From assembly GCA_958496175.1 (NCBI GenBank), contig OY292277.1:3286001-3350000 (forward strand): a DNA stretch of 64,000 bases. Direction: 5' to 3'. Of this stretch, positions 1 through 13,719 are shown piece after piece (within the stretch, counting starts at the first letter, position 1; each line of letters begins with the position of its first letter). This stretch comes from Sisyra terminalis (Eukaryota > Arthropoda > Insecta > Neuroptera > Sisyridae). The position numbers and the translations under genes are program-made. A model generated the notes under the pieces. That model made no database searches and was not told the origin of the DNA. It saw only the letters and a program-made list of their open reading frames with translations.

Positions 1-3000
1 ACGTTTAAGGGTTGAACATGCAGTTTAACGGAGGCATACTTCCCTCTAAGAGGGAGAGACGAACGTGGCTTCTTCAACAATTGCATGTACCATCGTTATA
101 TAAGGGATGATTTTCGAACCAAAGGCAGTTTCGGGTTCGTAACAATGTATAGAACGATAATATAACAATCTTTTTCGATTTCGAAACAAAAAGAATTTTC
201 GCCAAAAAAAACCGTGGGTTAACCATCGTTGATTTTTCACGAACATGGTCAAATTAAAAAAAAATTTTTTTAGGATGCCAATCGAAAGTACAAGTCTATC
301 TGTACATGCTGTGCTAATTTTTCCCATAACAAACCACGTTTAAGGGTTGAACATGCAGTTTAAGGGAGGCATACTTCCCTCTAAGAGGGAGAGACGAACG
401 TGGCTTCTTCAACAATTGCATGTACCATCGTTATATAAGGGATGATTTTCGAACCAAAGGCAGTTTCGGGTTCGTAACAATGTATAGAACGATAATATAA
501 CAATCTTTTTCGATTTCGAAACAAAAAGAATTTTCGCCAAAAAAAACCGTGGGTTAACCATCGTTGATTTTTCACGAACATGGTCAAATTAAAAAAAATT
601 TTTTTTAGGATGCCAATCGAAAGTACAAGTCTATCTGTACATGCTGTGCTAATTTTTCCCATAACAAACCACGTTTAAGGGTTGAACATGCAGTTTAAGG
701 GATGCATACTTCCCACTAAGAGGGAGAGACGAACGTGGCTTCTTCAACAATTGCATGTACCATCGTTATATAAGGGATGATTTTCGAACCAAAGGCAGTT
801 TCGGGTTCGTAACAATGTATAGAACGATAATATAACAATCTTTTTCGATTTCGAAACAAAAAGATTTTTTGCCAAAAAAAACCGTGGGTTAACCATCGTT
901 GATTTTTCACGAACATGGTCAAATTAAAAAAAATTTTTTTTAGGATGCCAATCGAAAGTACAAGTCTATCTGTACATGCTGTGCAAATTTTTCCCATAAC
1001 AAACCACGTTTAAGGGTTGAACATGCAGTTTAAGGGAGGCATACTTCCCTCTAAGAGGGAGAGACGAACGTGGCTTCTTCAACAATTGCATGTACCATCG
1101 TTATATAAGGGATGATTTTCGAACCAAAGGCAGTTTCGGGTTCGTAACAATGTATAGAACGATAATATAACAATCTTTTTCGATTTCGAAACAAAAAGAA
1201 TTTTCGCCAAAAAAAACCGTGGGTTAACCATCGTTGATTTTTCACGAACATGGTCAAATTAAAAAAAATTTTTTTTAGGATGCCAATCGAAAGTACAAGT
1301 CTATCTGTACATGCTGTGCTAATTTTTCCCATAACAAACCACGTTTAAGGGTTGAACATGCAGTTTAAGGGATGCATACTTCCCACTAAGAGGGAGAGAC
1401 GAACGTGGCTTCTTCAACAATTGCATGTACCATCGTTATATAAGGGATGATTTTCGAACCAAAGGCAGTTTCGGGTTCGTAACAATGTATAGAACGATAA
1501 TATAACAATCTTTTTCGATTTCGAAACAAAAAGAATTTTCGCCAAAAAAAACCGTGGGTTAACCATCGTTGATTTTTCACGAACATGGTCAAATTAAAAA
1601 AAATTTTTTTTAGGATGCCAATCGAAAGTACAAGTCTATCTGTACATGCTGTGCTAATTTTTCCCATAACAAACCTCGTTTAGGGTTGAACATGCAGTTT
1701 AAGGGATGCATACTTCCCACTAAGAGGGAGAGACGAACGTGGCTTCTTCAACAATTGCATGTACCATCGTTATATAAGGGATGATTTTCGAACCAAAGGC
1801 AGTTTCGGGTTCGTAACAATGTATAGAACGATAATATAACAGTCTTTTTCGATTTCGAAACAAAAAGAATTTTCGCCAAAAAAAACCGTGGGTTAACCAT
1901 CGTTGATTTTTCACGAACATGGTCAAATTAAAAAAAATTTTTTTTAGGATGCCAATCGAAAGTACAAGTCTATCTGTACATGCTGTGCTAATTTTTCCCA
2001 TAACAAACCACGTTTAAGGGTTGAACATGCAGTTTAAGGGATGCATACTTCCCACTAAGAGGGAGAGACGAACGTGGCTTCTTCAACAATTGCATGTACC
2101 ATCGTTATATAAGGGATGATTTTCGAACCAAAGGCAGTTTCGGGTTCGTAACAATGTATAGAACGATAATATAACAATCTTTTTCGATTTCGAAACAAAA
2201 AGAATTTTCGCCAAAAAAAACCGTGGGTTAACCATCGTTGATTTTTCACGAACATGGTCAAATTAAAAAAAATTTTTTTTAGGATGCCAATCGAAAGTAC
2301 AAGTCTATCTGTACATGCTGTGCTAATTTTTCCCATAACAAACCTCGTTTAGGGTTGAACATGCAGTTTAAGGGATGCATACTTCCCACTAAGAGGGAGA
2401 GACGAACGTGGCTTCTTCAACAATTGCATGTACCATCGTTATATAAGGGATGATTTTCGAACCAAAGGCAGTTTCGGGTTCGTAACAATGTATAGAACGA
2501 TAATATAACAGTCTTTTTCGATTTCGAAACAAAAAGAATTTTCGCCAAAAAAAACCGTGGGTTAACCATCGTTGATTTTTCACGAACATGGTCAAATTAA
2601 AAAAAATTTTTTTTAGGATGCCAATCGAAAGTACAAGTCTATCTGTACATGCTGTGCTAATTTTTCCCATAACAAACCACGTTTAAGGGTTGAACATGCA
2701 GTTTAAGGGATGCATACTTCCCACTAAGAGGGAGAGACGAACGTGGCTTCTTCAACAATTGCATGTACCATCGTTATATAAGGGATGATTTTCGAACCAA
2801 AGGCAGTTTCGGGTTCGTAACAATGTATAGAACGATAATATAACAATCTTTTTCGATTTCGAAACAAAAAGATTTTTTGCCAAAAAAAACCGTGGGTTAA
2901 CCATCGTTGATTTTTCACGAACATGGTCAAATTAAAAAAAATTTTTTTTAGGATGCCAATCGAAAGTACAAGTCTATCTGTACATGCTGTGCAAATTTTT

Positions 3001-4352
3001 CCCATAACAAACCACGTTTAAGGGTTGAACATGCAGTTTAAGGGAGGCATACTTCCCTCTAAGAGGGAGAGACGAACGTGGCTTCTTCAACAATTGCATG
3101 TACCATCGTTATATAAGGGATGATTTTCGAACCAAAGGCAGTTTCGGGTTCGTAACAATGTATAGAACGATAATATAACAATCTTTTTCGATTTCGAAAC
3201 AAAAAGAATTTTCGCCAAAAAAAACCGTGGGTTAACCATCGTTGATTTTTCACGAACATGGTCAAATTAAAAAAAATTTTTTTTAGGATGCCAATCGAAA
3301 GTACAAGTCTATCTGTACATGCTGTGCTAATTTTTCCCATAACAAACCACGTTTAAGGGTTGAACATGCAGTTTAAGGGAGGCATACTTCCCTCTAAGAG
3401 GGAGAGACGAACGTGGCTTCTTCAACAATTGCATGTACCATCGTTATATAAGGGATGATTTTCGAACCAAAGGCAGTTTCGGGTGCGTAACAATGTATAG
3501 AACGATAATATAACAATCTTTTTCGATTTCGAAACAAAAAGAATTTTCGCCAAAAAAAACCGTGGGTTAACCATCGTTGATTTTTCACGAACATGGTCAA
3601 ATTAAAAAAAATTTTTTTTAGGATGCCAATCGAAAGTACAAGTCTATCTGTACATGCTGTGCTAATTTTTCCCATAACAAACCTCGTTTAGGGTTGAACA
3701 TGCAGTTTAAGGGATGCATACTTCCCACTAAGAGGGAGAGACGAACGTGGCTTCTTCAACAATTGCATGTACCATCGTTATATAAGGGATGATTTTCGAA
3801 CCAAAGGCAGTTTCGGGTTCGTAACAATGTATAGAACGATAATATAACAGTCTTTTTCGATTTCGAAACAAAAAGAATTTTCGCCAAAAAAAACCGTGGG
3901 TTAACCATCGTTGATTTTTCACGAACATGGTCAAATTAAAAAAAATTTTTTTTAGGATGCCAATCGAAAGTACAAGTCTATCTGTACATGCTGTGCAAAT
4001 TTTTCCCATAACAAACCACGTTTAAGGGTTGAACATGCAGTTTAAGGGAGGCATACTTCCCTCTAAGAGGGAGAGACGAACGTGGCTTCTTCAACAATTG
4101 CATGTACCATCGTTATATAAGGGATGATTTTCGAACCAAAGGCAGTTTCGGGTTCGTAACAATGTATAGAACGATAATATAACAATCTTTTTCGATTTCG
4201 AAACAAAAAGAATTTTCGCCAAAAAAAACCGTGGGTTAACCATCGTTGATTTTTCACGAACATGGTCAAATTAAAAAAAATTTTTTTTAGGATGCCAATC
4301 GAAAGTACAAGTCTATCTGTACATGCTGTGCTAATTTTTCCCATAACATACC
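1..4352 (+). repeat. Left satellite sub-block dominated by GGGTTCG monomers
   Basis: The first 13 monomers almost all read GGGTTCGTAAC and AAAAAGAATTTTC, whereas later monomers read GGGATCG and AAAAAGATTTTTC. Monomers alternate between ones with CTTCCCTCTAAGAG and ones with CTTCCCACTAAGAG. A form with CCTCGTTTAGGG (one base shorter) occurs at about 1675, 2344 and 3682. The unit near 716 (TTTTTTGCC and GTGCAAATT) recurs near 2724, six monomers later. This indicates short-range amplification of blocks rather than independent drift. Confidence 0.8.
97..130 (+). promoter_or_regulatory. TATA box plus initiator-like site in the satellite monomer (representative copy)
   Basis: TATATAAG at 97-104 fits the TATAWAAR consensus exactly, and CAGTTT at 126-131 resembles the insect initiator TCAGTY. 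The initiator A (127) lies 30 bp downstream of the first T of the box, the textbook spacing. The arrangement is retained in essentially every monomer of the array, with an occasional change in the initiator (for example GGCCGTTT near 22874). Whether it drives transcription cannot be told from sequence; AT-rich satellites can match TATA by chance. Confidence 0.35.
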
Positions 4353-5691
4353 ACGTTTAAGGGTTGAACATGCAGTTTAAGGGATGCATACTTCCCACTA
4401 AGAGGGAGAGACGAACGTGGCTTCTTCAACAATTGCATGTACCATCGTTATATAAGGGATGATTTTCGAACCAAAGGCAGTTTCGGGTTCGTAACAATGT
4501 ATAGAACGATAATATAACAATCTTTTTCGATTTCGAAACAAAAAGAATTTTCGCCAAAAAAAACCGTGGGTTAACCATCGTTGATTTTTCACGAACATGG
4601 TCAAATTAAAAAAAATTTTTTTTAGGATGCCAATCGAAAGTACAAGTCTATCTGTACATGCTGTGCTAATTTTTCCCATAACAAACAACGTTTAAGGGTT
4701 GAACATGCAGTTTAAGGGATGCATACTTCCCACTAAGAGGGAGAGACGAACGTGGCTTCTTCAACAATTGCATGTACCATCGTTATATAAGGGATGATTT
4801 TCGAACCAAAGGCAGTTTCGGGTGCGTAACAATGTATAGAACGATAATATAACAATCTTTTTCGATTTCGAAACAAAAAGAATTTTCGCCAAAAAAAACC
4901 GTGGGTTAACCATCGTTGATTTTTCACGAAAATGGTCAAATTAAAAAAAAATTTTTTTAGGATGCCAATCGAAAGTACAAGTCTATCTGTACATGCTGTG
5001 CAAATTTTTCCCATAACAAACCACGTTTAAGGGTTGAACATGCAGTTTAAGGGATGCATACTTCCCACTAAGAGGGAGAGACGAACGTGGCTTCTTCAAC
5101 AATTGCATGAACCATCGTTATATAAGGGATGATTTTCGAACCAAAGGCAGTTTCGGGTGCGTAACAATGTATAGAACGATAATATAACAATCTTTTTCGA
5201 TTTCGAAACAAAAAGATTTTTCGCCAAAAAAACCGTGGGTTAACCATCGTTGATTTTTCACGAACATGGTCAAATTAAAAAAAATTTTTTTTAGGATGCC
5301 AATCGAAAGTACAAGTCTATCTGTACATGCTGTGCTAATTTTTCCCATAACAAACCACGTTTAAGGGTTGAACATGCAGTTTAAGGGATGCATACTTCCC
5401 ACTAAGAGGGAGAGACGAACGTGGCTTCTTCAACAATTGCATGTACCATCGTTATATAAGGGATGATTTTCGAACCAAAGGCAGTTTCGGGATCGTAACA
5501 ATGTATAGAACGATAATATAACAATCTTTTTCGATTTCGAAACAAAAAGATTTTTCGCCAAAAAAAACCGTGGGTTAACCATCGTTGATTTTTCACGAAC
5601 ATGGTCAAATTAAAAAAAATTTTTTTTAGGATGCCAATCGAAAGTACAAGTCTATCTGTACATGCTGTGCTAATTTTTCCCATAACAAACC
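4353..5691 (+). repeat. Four-monomer block, copy 1 (recurs at 10038 and 12381)
   Basis: This 1,339-bp run of four monomers carries private changes: AACAAACAACG at its first internal junction, CACGAAAATGG in the second monomer, and TGAACCATCG with GGGTGCG in the third. The same combination in the same order occurs at 10038-11376 and 12381-13719, each also 1,339 bp. The copies are 17 and 7 monomers apart. Copy 1 and the 10038 copy also share a leading AACATACCACG junction that the 12381 copy lacks. Confidence 0.85.
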
Positions 5692-8366
5692 ACGTTTAAG
5701 GGTTGAACATGCAGTTTAAGGGATGCATACTTCCCACTAAGAGGGAGAGACGAACGTGGCTTCTTCAACAATTGCATGTACCATCGTTATATAAGGGATG
5801 ATTTTCGAACCAAAGGCAGTTTCGGGATCGTAACAATGTATAGAACGATAATATAACAATCTTTTTCGATTTCGAAACCAAAAGATTTTTCGCCAAAAAA
5901 ACCGTGGGTTAACCATCGTTGATTTTTCACGAACATGGTCAAATTAAAAAAAATTTTTTTTAGGATGCCAATCGAAAGTACAAGTCTATCTGTACATGCT
6001 GTGCTAATTTTTCCCATAACAAACCACGTTTAAGGGTTGAACATGCAGTTTAAGGGATGCATACTTCCCACTAAGAGGGAGAGACGAACGTGGCTTCTTC
6101 AACAATTGCATGTACCATCGTTATATAAGGGATGATTTTCGAACCAAAGGCAGTTTCGGGATCGTAACAATGTATAGAACGATAATATAACAATCTTTTT
6201 CGATTTCGAAACCAAAAGATTTTTCGCCAAAAAAACCGTGGGTTAACCATCGTTGATTTTTCACGAACATGGTCAAATTAAAAAAAATTTTTTTTAGGAT
6301 GCCAATCGAAAGTACAAGTCTATCTGTACATGCTGTGCTAATTTTTCCCATAACAAACCACGTTTAAGGGTTGAACATGCAGTTTAAGGGATGCATACTT
6401 CCCACTAAGAGGGAGAGACGAACGTGGCTTCTTCAACAATTGCATGTACCATCGTTATATAAGGGATGATTTTCGAACCAAAGGCAGTTTCGGGATCGTA
6501 ACAATGTATAGAACGATAATATAACAATCTTTTTCGATTTCGAAACAAAAAGATTTTTCGCCAAAAAAAACCGTGGGTTAACCATCGTTGATTTTTCACG
6601 AACATGGTCAAATTAAAAAAAATTTTTTTTAGGATGCCAATCGAAAGTACAAGTCTATCTGTACATGCTGTGCTAATTTTTCCCATAACAAACCACGTTT
6701 AAGGGTTGAACATGCAGTTTAAGGGATGCATACTTCCCACTAAGAGGGAGAGACGAACGTGGCTTCTTCAACAATTGCATGAACCATCGTTATATAAGGG
6801 ATGATTTTCGAACCAAAGGCAGTTTCGGGTGCGTAACAATGTATAGAACGATAATATAACAATCTTTTTCGATTTCGAAACAAAAAGATTTTTCGCCAAA
6901 AAAACCGTGGGTTAACCATCGTTGATTTTTCACGAACATGGTCAAATTAAAAAAAATTTTTTTTAGGATGCCAATCGAAAGTACAAGTCTATCTGTACAT
7001 GCTGTGCTAATTTTTCCCATAACAAACCACGTTTAAGGGTTGAACATGCAGTTTAAGGGATGCATACTTCCCACTAAGAGGGAGAGACGAACGTGGCTTC
7101 TTCAACAATTGCATGTACCATCGTTATATAAGGGATGATTTTCGAACCAAAGGCAGTTTCGGGATCGTAACAATGTATAGAACGATAATATAACAATCTT
7201 TTTCGATTTCGAAACAAAAAGATTTTTCGCCAAAAAAAACCGTGGGTTAACCATCGTTGATTTTTCACGAACATGGTCAAATTAAAAAAAATTTTTTTTA
7301 GGATGCCAATCGAAAGTACAAGTCTATCTGTACATGCTGTGCTAATTTTTCCCATAACAAACCACGTTTAAGGGTTGAACATGCAGTTTAAGGGATGCAT
7401 ACTTCCCACTAAGAGGGAGAGACGAACGTGGCTTCTTCAACAATTGCATGTACCATCGTTATATAAGGGATGATTTTCGAACCAAAGGCAGTTTCGGGAT
7501 CGTAACAATGTATAGAACGATAATATAACAATCTTTTTCGATTTCGAAACCAAAAGATTTTTCGCCAAAAAAACCGTGGGTTAACCATCGTTGATTTTTC
7601 ACGAACATGATCAAATTAAAAAAAATTTTTTTTAGGATGCCAATCGAAAGTACAAGTCTATCTGTACATGCTGTGCTAATTTTTCCCATAACAAACCACG
7701 TTTAAGGGTTGAACATGCAGTTTAAGGGATGCATACTTCCCACTAAGAGGGAGAGACGAACGTGGCTTCTTCAACAATTGCATGTACCATCGTTATATAA
7801 GGGATGATTTTCGAACCAAAGGCAGTTTCGGGATCGTAACAATGTATAGAACGATAATATAACAATCTTTTTCGATTTCGAAACCAAAAGATTTTTCGCC
7901 AAAAAAACCGTGGGTTAACCATCGTTGATTTTTCACGAACATGGTCAAATTAAAAAAAATTTTTTTTAGGATGCCAATCGAAAGTACAAGTCTATCTGTA
8001 CATGCTGTGCTAATTTTTCCCATAACAAACCACGTTTAAGGGTTGAACATGCAGTTTAAGGGATGCATACTTCCCACTAAGAGGGAGAGACGAACGTGGC
8101 TTCTTCAACAATTGCATGTACCATCGTTATATAAGGGATGATTTTCGAACCAAAGGCAGTTTCGGGATCGTAACAATGTATAGAACGATAATATAACAAT
8201 CTTTTTCGATTTCGAAACAAAAAGATTTTTCGCCAAAAAAAACCGTGGGTTAACCATCGTTGATTTTTCACGAACATGGTCAAATTAAAAAAAAATTTTT
8301 TTAGGATGCCAATCGAAAGTACAAGTCTATCTGTACATGCTGTGCCAATTTTTCCCATAACAAACC

Positions 8367-10037
8367 ACGTTTAAGGGTTGAACATGCAGTTTAAGGGATG
8401 CATACTTCCCACTAAGAGGGAGAGACGAACGTGGCTTCTTCAACAATTGCATGTACCATCGTTATATAAGGGATGATTTTCGAACCAAAGGCAGTTTCGG
8501 GATCGTAACAATGTATAGAACGATAATATAACAATCTTTTGCGATTTCGAAACCAAAAGATTTTTCGCCAAAAAAACCGTGGGTTAACCATCGTTGATTT
8601 TTCACGAACATGGTCAAATTAAAAAAAATTTTTTTTAGGATGCCAATCGAAAGTACAAGTCTATCTGTACATGCTGTGCCAATTTTTCCCATAACAAACC
8701 ACGTTTAAGGGTTGAACATGCAGTTTAAGGGATGCATACTTCCCACTAAGAGGGAGAGACGAACGTGGCTTCTTCAACAATTGCATGTACCATCGTTATA
8801 TAAGGGATGATTTTCGAACCAAAGGCAGTTTCGGGATCGTAACAATGTATAGAACGATAATATAACAATTTTTTTCGATATCGAAACCAAAAGATTTTTC
8901 GCCAAAAAAACCGTGGGTTAACCATCGTTGATTTTTCACGAAAATGGTCAAATTAAAAAAAATTTTTTTTAGGATGCCAATCGAAAGTACTAGTCTATCT
9001 GTACATGCTGTGCCAATTTTTCCCATAACAAACCACGATTAAGGGTTGAACATGCAGTTTAAGGGATGCATACTTCCCACTAAGAGGGAGAGACGAACGT
9101 GGCTTCTTCAACAATTGCATGTACCATCGTTATATAAGGGATGATTTTCGAACCAAAGGCAGTTTCGGGATCGTAACAATGTATAGAACGATAATATAAC
9201 AATTTTTTTCGATTTCGAAACCAAAAGATTTTTCGCCAAAAAAACCGTGGGTTAACCATCGTTGATTTTTCACGAACATGGTCAAATTAAAAAAAAATTT
9301 TTTTAGGATGCCAATCGAAAGTACAAGTCTATCTGTACATGCTGTGCCAATTTTTCCCATAACAAACCACGTTTAAGGGTTGAACATGCAGTTTAAGGGA
9401 TGCATACTTCCCACTAAGAGGGAGAGACGAACGTGGCTTCTTCAACAATTGCATGTACCATCGTTATATAAGGGATGATTTTCGAACCAAAGGCAGTTTC
9501 GGGATCGTAACAATGTATAGAACGATAATATAACAATCTTTTTCGATTTCGAAACAAAAAGATTTTTCGCCAAAAAAACCGTGGGTTAACCATCGTTGAT
9601 TTTTCACGAACATGGTCAAATTAAAAAAAATTTTTTTTAGGATGCCAATCGAAAGTACAAGTCTATCTGTACATGCTGTGCCAATTTTTCCCATAACAAA
9701 CCACGTTTAAGGGTTGAACATGCAGTTTAAGGGATGCATACTTCCCACTAAGAGGGAGAGACGAACGTGGCTTCTTCAAAAATTGCATGTACCATCGTTA
9801 TATAAGGGATGATTTTCGAACCAATGGCAGTTTCGGGATCGTAACAATGTATAGAACGATAATATAACAATCTTTTTCGATTTCGAAACAAAAAGATTTT
9901 TCGCCAAAAAAAACCGTGGGTTAACCATCGTTGATTTTTCACGAACATGGTCAAATTAAAAAAAATTTTTTTTAGGATGCCAATCGAAAGTACAAGTCTA
10001 TCTGTACATGCTGTGCTAATTTTTCCCATAACATACC
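8367..10037 (+). repeat. Five-monomer block, copy 1 (recurs at 20409)
   Basis: This 1,671-bp run of five monomers shares private variants with 20409-22079, exactly 12,042 bp (36 monomers) away: TTTTGCGATTTCG, then CGATATCG with TACTAGTC and CCACGATTAAGG, then an A9T7 monomer, and finally TTCAAAAATTGC. The copies are not identical (for example TGTACC against TGAACC in the first monomer, and CAATGGCAG against CAAAGGCAG in the last), so they are not an assembly artefact of exact copying. The CGATATCG/CCACGATTAAGG monomer appears a third time near 25855. Confidence 0.85.
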
Positions 10038-11376
10038 ACGTTTAAGGGTTGAACATGCAGTTTAAGGGATGCATACTTCCCACTAAGAGGGAGAGACGAA
10101 CGTGGCTTCTTCAACAATTGCATGTACCATCGTTATATAAGGGATGATTTTCGAACCAAAGGCAGTTTCGGGTTCGTAACAATGTATAGAACGATAATAT
10201 AACAATCTTTTTCGATTTCGAAACAAAAAGAATTTTCGCCAAAAAAAACCGTGGGTTAACCATCGTTGATTTTTCACGAACATGGTCAAATTAAAAAAAA
10301 TTTTTTTTAGGATGCCAATCGAAAGTACAAGTCTATCTGTACATGCTGTGCTAATTTTTCCCATAACAAACAACGTTTAAGGGTTGAACATGCAGTTTAA
10401 GGGATGCATACTTCCCACTAAGAGGGAGAGACGAACGTGGCTTCTTCAACAATTGCATGTACCATCGTTATATAAGGGATGATTTTCGAACCAAAGGCAG
10501 TTTCGGGTGCGTAACAATGTATAGAACGATAATATAACAATCTTTTTCGATTTCGAAACAAAAAGAATTTTCGCCAAAAAAAACCGTGGGTTAACCATCG
10601 TTGATTTTTCACGAAAATGGTCAAATTAAAAAAAAATTTTTTTAGGATGCCAATCGAAAGTACAAGTCTATCTGTACATGCTGTGCAAATTTTTCCCATA
10701 ACAAACCACGTTTAAGGGTTGAACATGCAGTTTAAGGGATGCATACTTCCCACTAAGAGGGAGAGACGAACGTGGCTTCTTCAACAATTGCATGAACCAT
10801 CGTTATATAAGGGATGATTTTCGAACCAAAGGCAGTTTCGGGTGCGTAACAATGTATAGAACGATAATATAACAATCTTTTTCGATTTCGAAACAAAAAG
10901 ATTTTTCGCCAAAAAAACCGTGGGTTAACCATCGTTGATTTTTCACGAACATGGTCAAATTAAAAAAAATTTTTTTTAGGATGCCAATCGAAAGTACAAG
11001 TCTATCTGTACATGCTGTGCTAATTTTTCCCATAACAAACCACGTTTAAGGGTTGAACATGCAGTTTAAGGGATGCATACTTCCCACTAAGAGGGAGAGA
11101 CGAACGTGGCTTCTTCAACAATTGCATGTACCATCGTTATATAAGGGATGATTTTCGAACCAAAGGCAGTTTCGGGATCGTAACAATGTATAGAACGATA
11201 ATATAACAATCTTTTTCGATTTCGAAACAAAAAGATTTTTCGCCAAAAAAAACCGTGGGTTAACCATCGTTGATTTTTCACGAACATGGTCAAATTAAAA
11301 AAAATTTTTTTTAGGATGCCAATCGAAAGTACAAGTCTATCTGTACATGCTGTGCTAATTTTTCCCATAACAAACC
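10038..11376 (+). repeat. Four-monomer block, copy 2
   Basis: Same order of private variants as 4353-5691, including the AACATACC junction just before it and AACAAACAACG within it. It is 17 monomers from copy 1. Confidence 0.85.
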
Positions 11377-12380
11377 ACGTTTAAGGGTTGAACATGCAGT
11401 TTAAGGGATGCATACTTCCCACTAAGAGGGAGAGACGAACGTGGCTTCTTCAACAATTGCATGAACCATCGTTATATAAGGGATGATTTTCGAACCAAAG
11501 GCAGTTTCGGGTGCGTAACAATGTATAGAACGATAATATAACAATCTTTTTCGATTTCGAAACAAAAAGATTTTTCGCCAAAAAAACCGTGGGTTAACCA
11601 TCGTTGATTTTTCACGAACATGGTCAAATTAAAAAAAATTTTTTTTAGGATGCCAATCGAAAGTACAAGTCTATCTGTACATGCTGTGCTAATTTTTCCC
11701 ATAACAAACCACGTTTAAGGGTTGAACATGCAGTTTAAGGGATGCATACTTCCCACTAAGAGGGAGAGACGAACGTGGCTTCTTCAACAATTGCATGTAC
11801 CATCGTTATATAAGGGATGATTTTCGAACCAAAGGCAGTTTCGGGATCGTAACAATGTATAGAACGATAATATAACAATCTTTTTCGATTTCGAAACAAA
11901 AAGATTTTTCGCCAAAAAAAACCGTGGGTTAACCATCGTTGATTTTTCACGAACATGGTCAAATTAAAAAAAATTTTTTTTAGGATGCCAATCGAAAGTA
12001 CAAGTCTATCTGTACATGCTGTGCTAATTTTTCCCATAACAAACCACGTTTAAGGGTTGAACATGCAGTTTAAGGGATGCATACTTCCCACTAAGAGGGA
12101 GAGACGAACGTGGCTTCTTCAACAATTGCATGTACCATCGTTATATAAGGGATGATTTTCGAACCAAAGGCAGTTTCGGGATCGTAACAATGTATAGAAC
12201 GATAATATAACAATCTTTTTCGATTTCGAAACAAAAAGATTTTTCGCCAAAAAAAACCGTGGGTTAACCATCGTTGATTTTTCACGAACATGGTCAAATT
12301 AAAAAAAATTTTTTTTAGGATGCCAATCGAAAGTACAAGTCTATCTGTACATGCTGTGCTAATTTTTCCCATAACAAACC

Positions 12381-13719
12381 ACGTTTAAGGGTTGAACATG
12401 CAGTTTAAGGGATGCATACTTCCCACTAAGAGGGAGAGACGAACGTGGCTTCTTCAACAATTGCATGTACCATCGTTATATAAGGGATGATTTTCGAACC
12501 AAAGGCAGTTTCGGGTTCGTAACAATGTATAGAACGATAATATAACAATCTTTTTCGATTTCGAAACAAAAAGAATTTTCGCCAAAAAAAACCGTGGGTT
12601 AACCATCGTTGATTTTTCACGAACATGGTCAAATTAAAAAAAATTTTTTTTAGGATGCCAATCGAAAGTACAAGTCTATCTGTACATGCTGTGCTAATTT
12701 TTCCCATAACAAACAACGTTTAAGGGTTGAACATGCAGTTTAAGGGATGCATACTTCCCACTAAGAGGGAGAGACGAACGTGGCTTCTTCAACAATTGCA
12801 TGTACGATCGTTATATAAGGGATGATTTTCGAACCAAAGGCAGTTTCGGGTGCGTAACAATGTATAGAACGATAATATAACAATCTTTTTCGATTTCGAA
12901 ACAAAAAGAATTTTCGCCAAAAAAAACCGTGGGTTAACCATCGTTGATTTTTCACGAAAATGGTCAAATTAAAAAAAAATTTTTTTAGGATGCCAATCGA
13001 AAGTACAAGTCTATCTGTACATGCTGTGCAAATTTTTCCCATAACAAACCACGTTTAAGGGTTGAACATGCAGTTTAAGGGATGCATACTTCCCACTAAG
13101 AGGGAGAGACGAACGTGGCTTCTTCAACAATTGCATGAACCATCGTTATATAAGGGATGATTTTCGAACCAAAGGCAGTTTCGGGTGCGTAACAATGTAT
13201 AGAACGATAATATAACAATCTTTTTCGATTTCGAAACAAAAAGATTTTTCGCCAAAAAAACCGTGGGTTAACCATCGTTGATTTTTCACGAACATGGTCA
13301 AATTAAAAAAAATTTTTTTTAGGATGCCAATCGAAAGTACAAGTCTATCTGTACATGCTGTGCTAATTTTTCCCATAACAAACCACGTTTAAGGGTTGAA
13401 CATGCAGTTTAAGGGATGCATACTTCCCACTAAGAGGGAGAGACGAACGTGGCTTCTTCAACAATTGCATGTACCATCGTTATATAAGGGATGATTTTCG
13501 AACCAAAGGCAGTTTCGGGATCGTAACAATGTATAGAACGATAATATAACAATCTTTTTCGATTTCGAAACAAAAAGATTTTTCGCCAAAAAAAACCGTG
13601 GGTTAACCATCGTTGATTTTTCACGAACATGGTCAAATTAAAAAAAATTTTTTTTAGGATGCCAATCGAAAGTACAAGTCTATCTGTACATGCTGTGCTA
13701 ATTTTTCCCATAACAAACC
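12381..13719 (+). repeat. Four-monomer block, copy 3
   Basis: Shares AACAAACAACG, CACGAAAATGG, and the linked TGAACC/GGGTGCG monomer with the blocks at 4353 and 10038. It differs by TGTACGATCG at about 12805 and lacks the AACATACC junction, so it is a slightly diverged third copy seven monomers after copy 2. Confidence 0.82.

Noticed and set aside
110..140. CENP-B-box-like match (TTCG....A..CGGG) in TTTTCGAACCAAAGGCAG
   Set aside because: Only the TTCG and central A fit; the CGGG half reads GGCA. Not supported as a CENP-B box.
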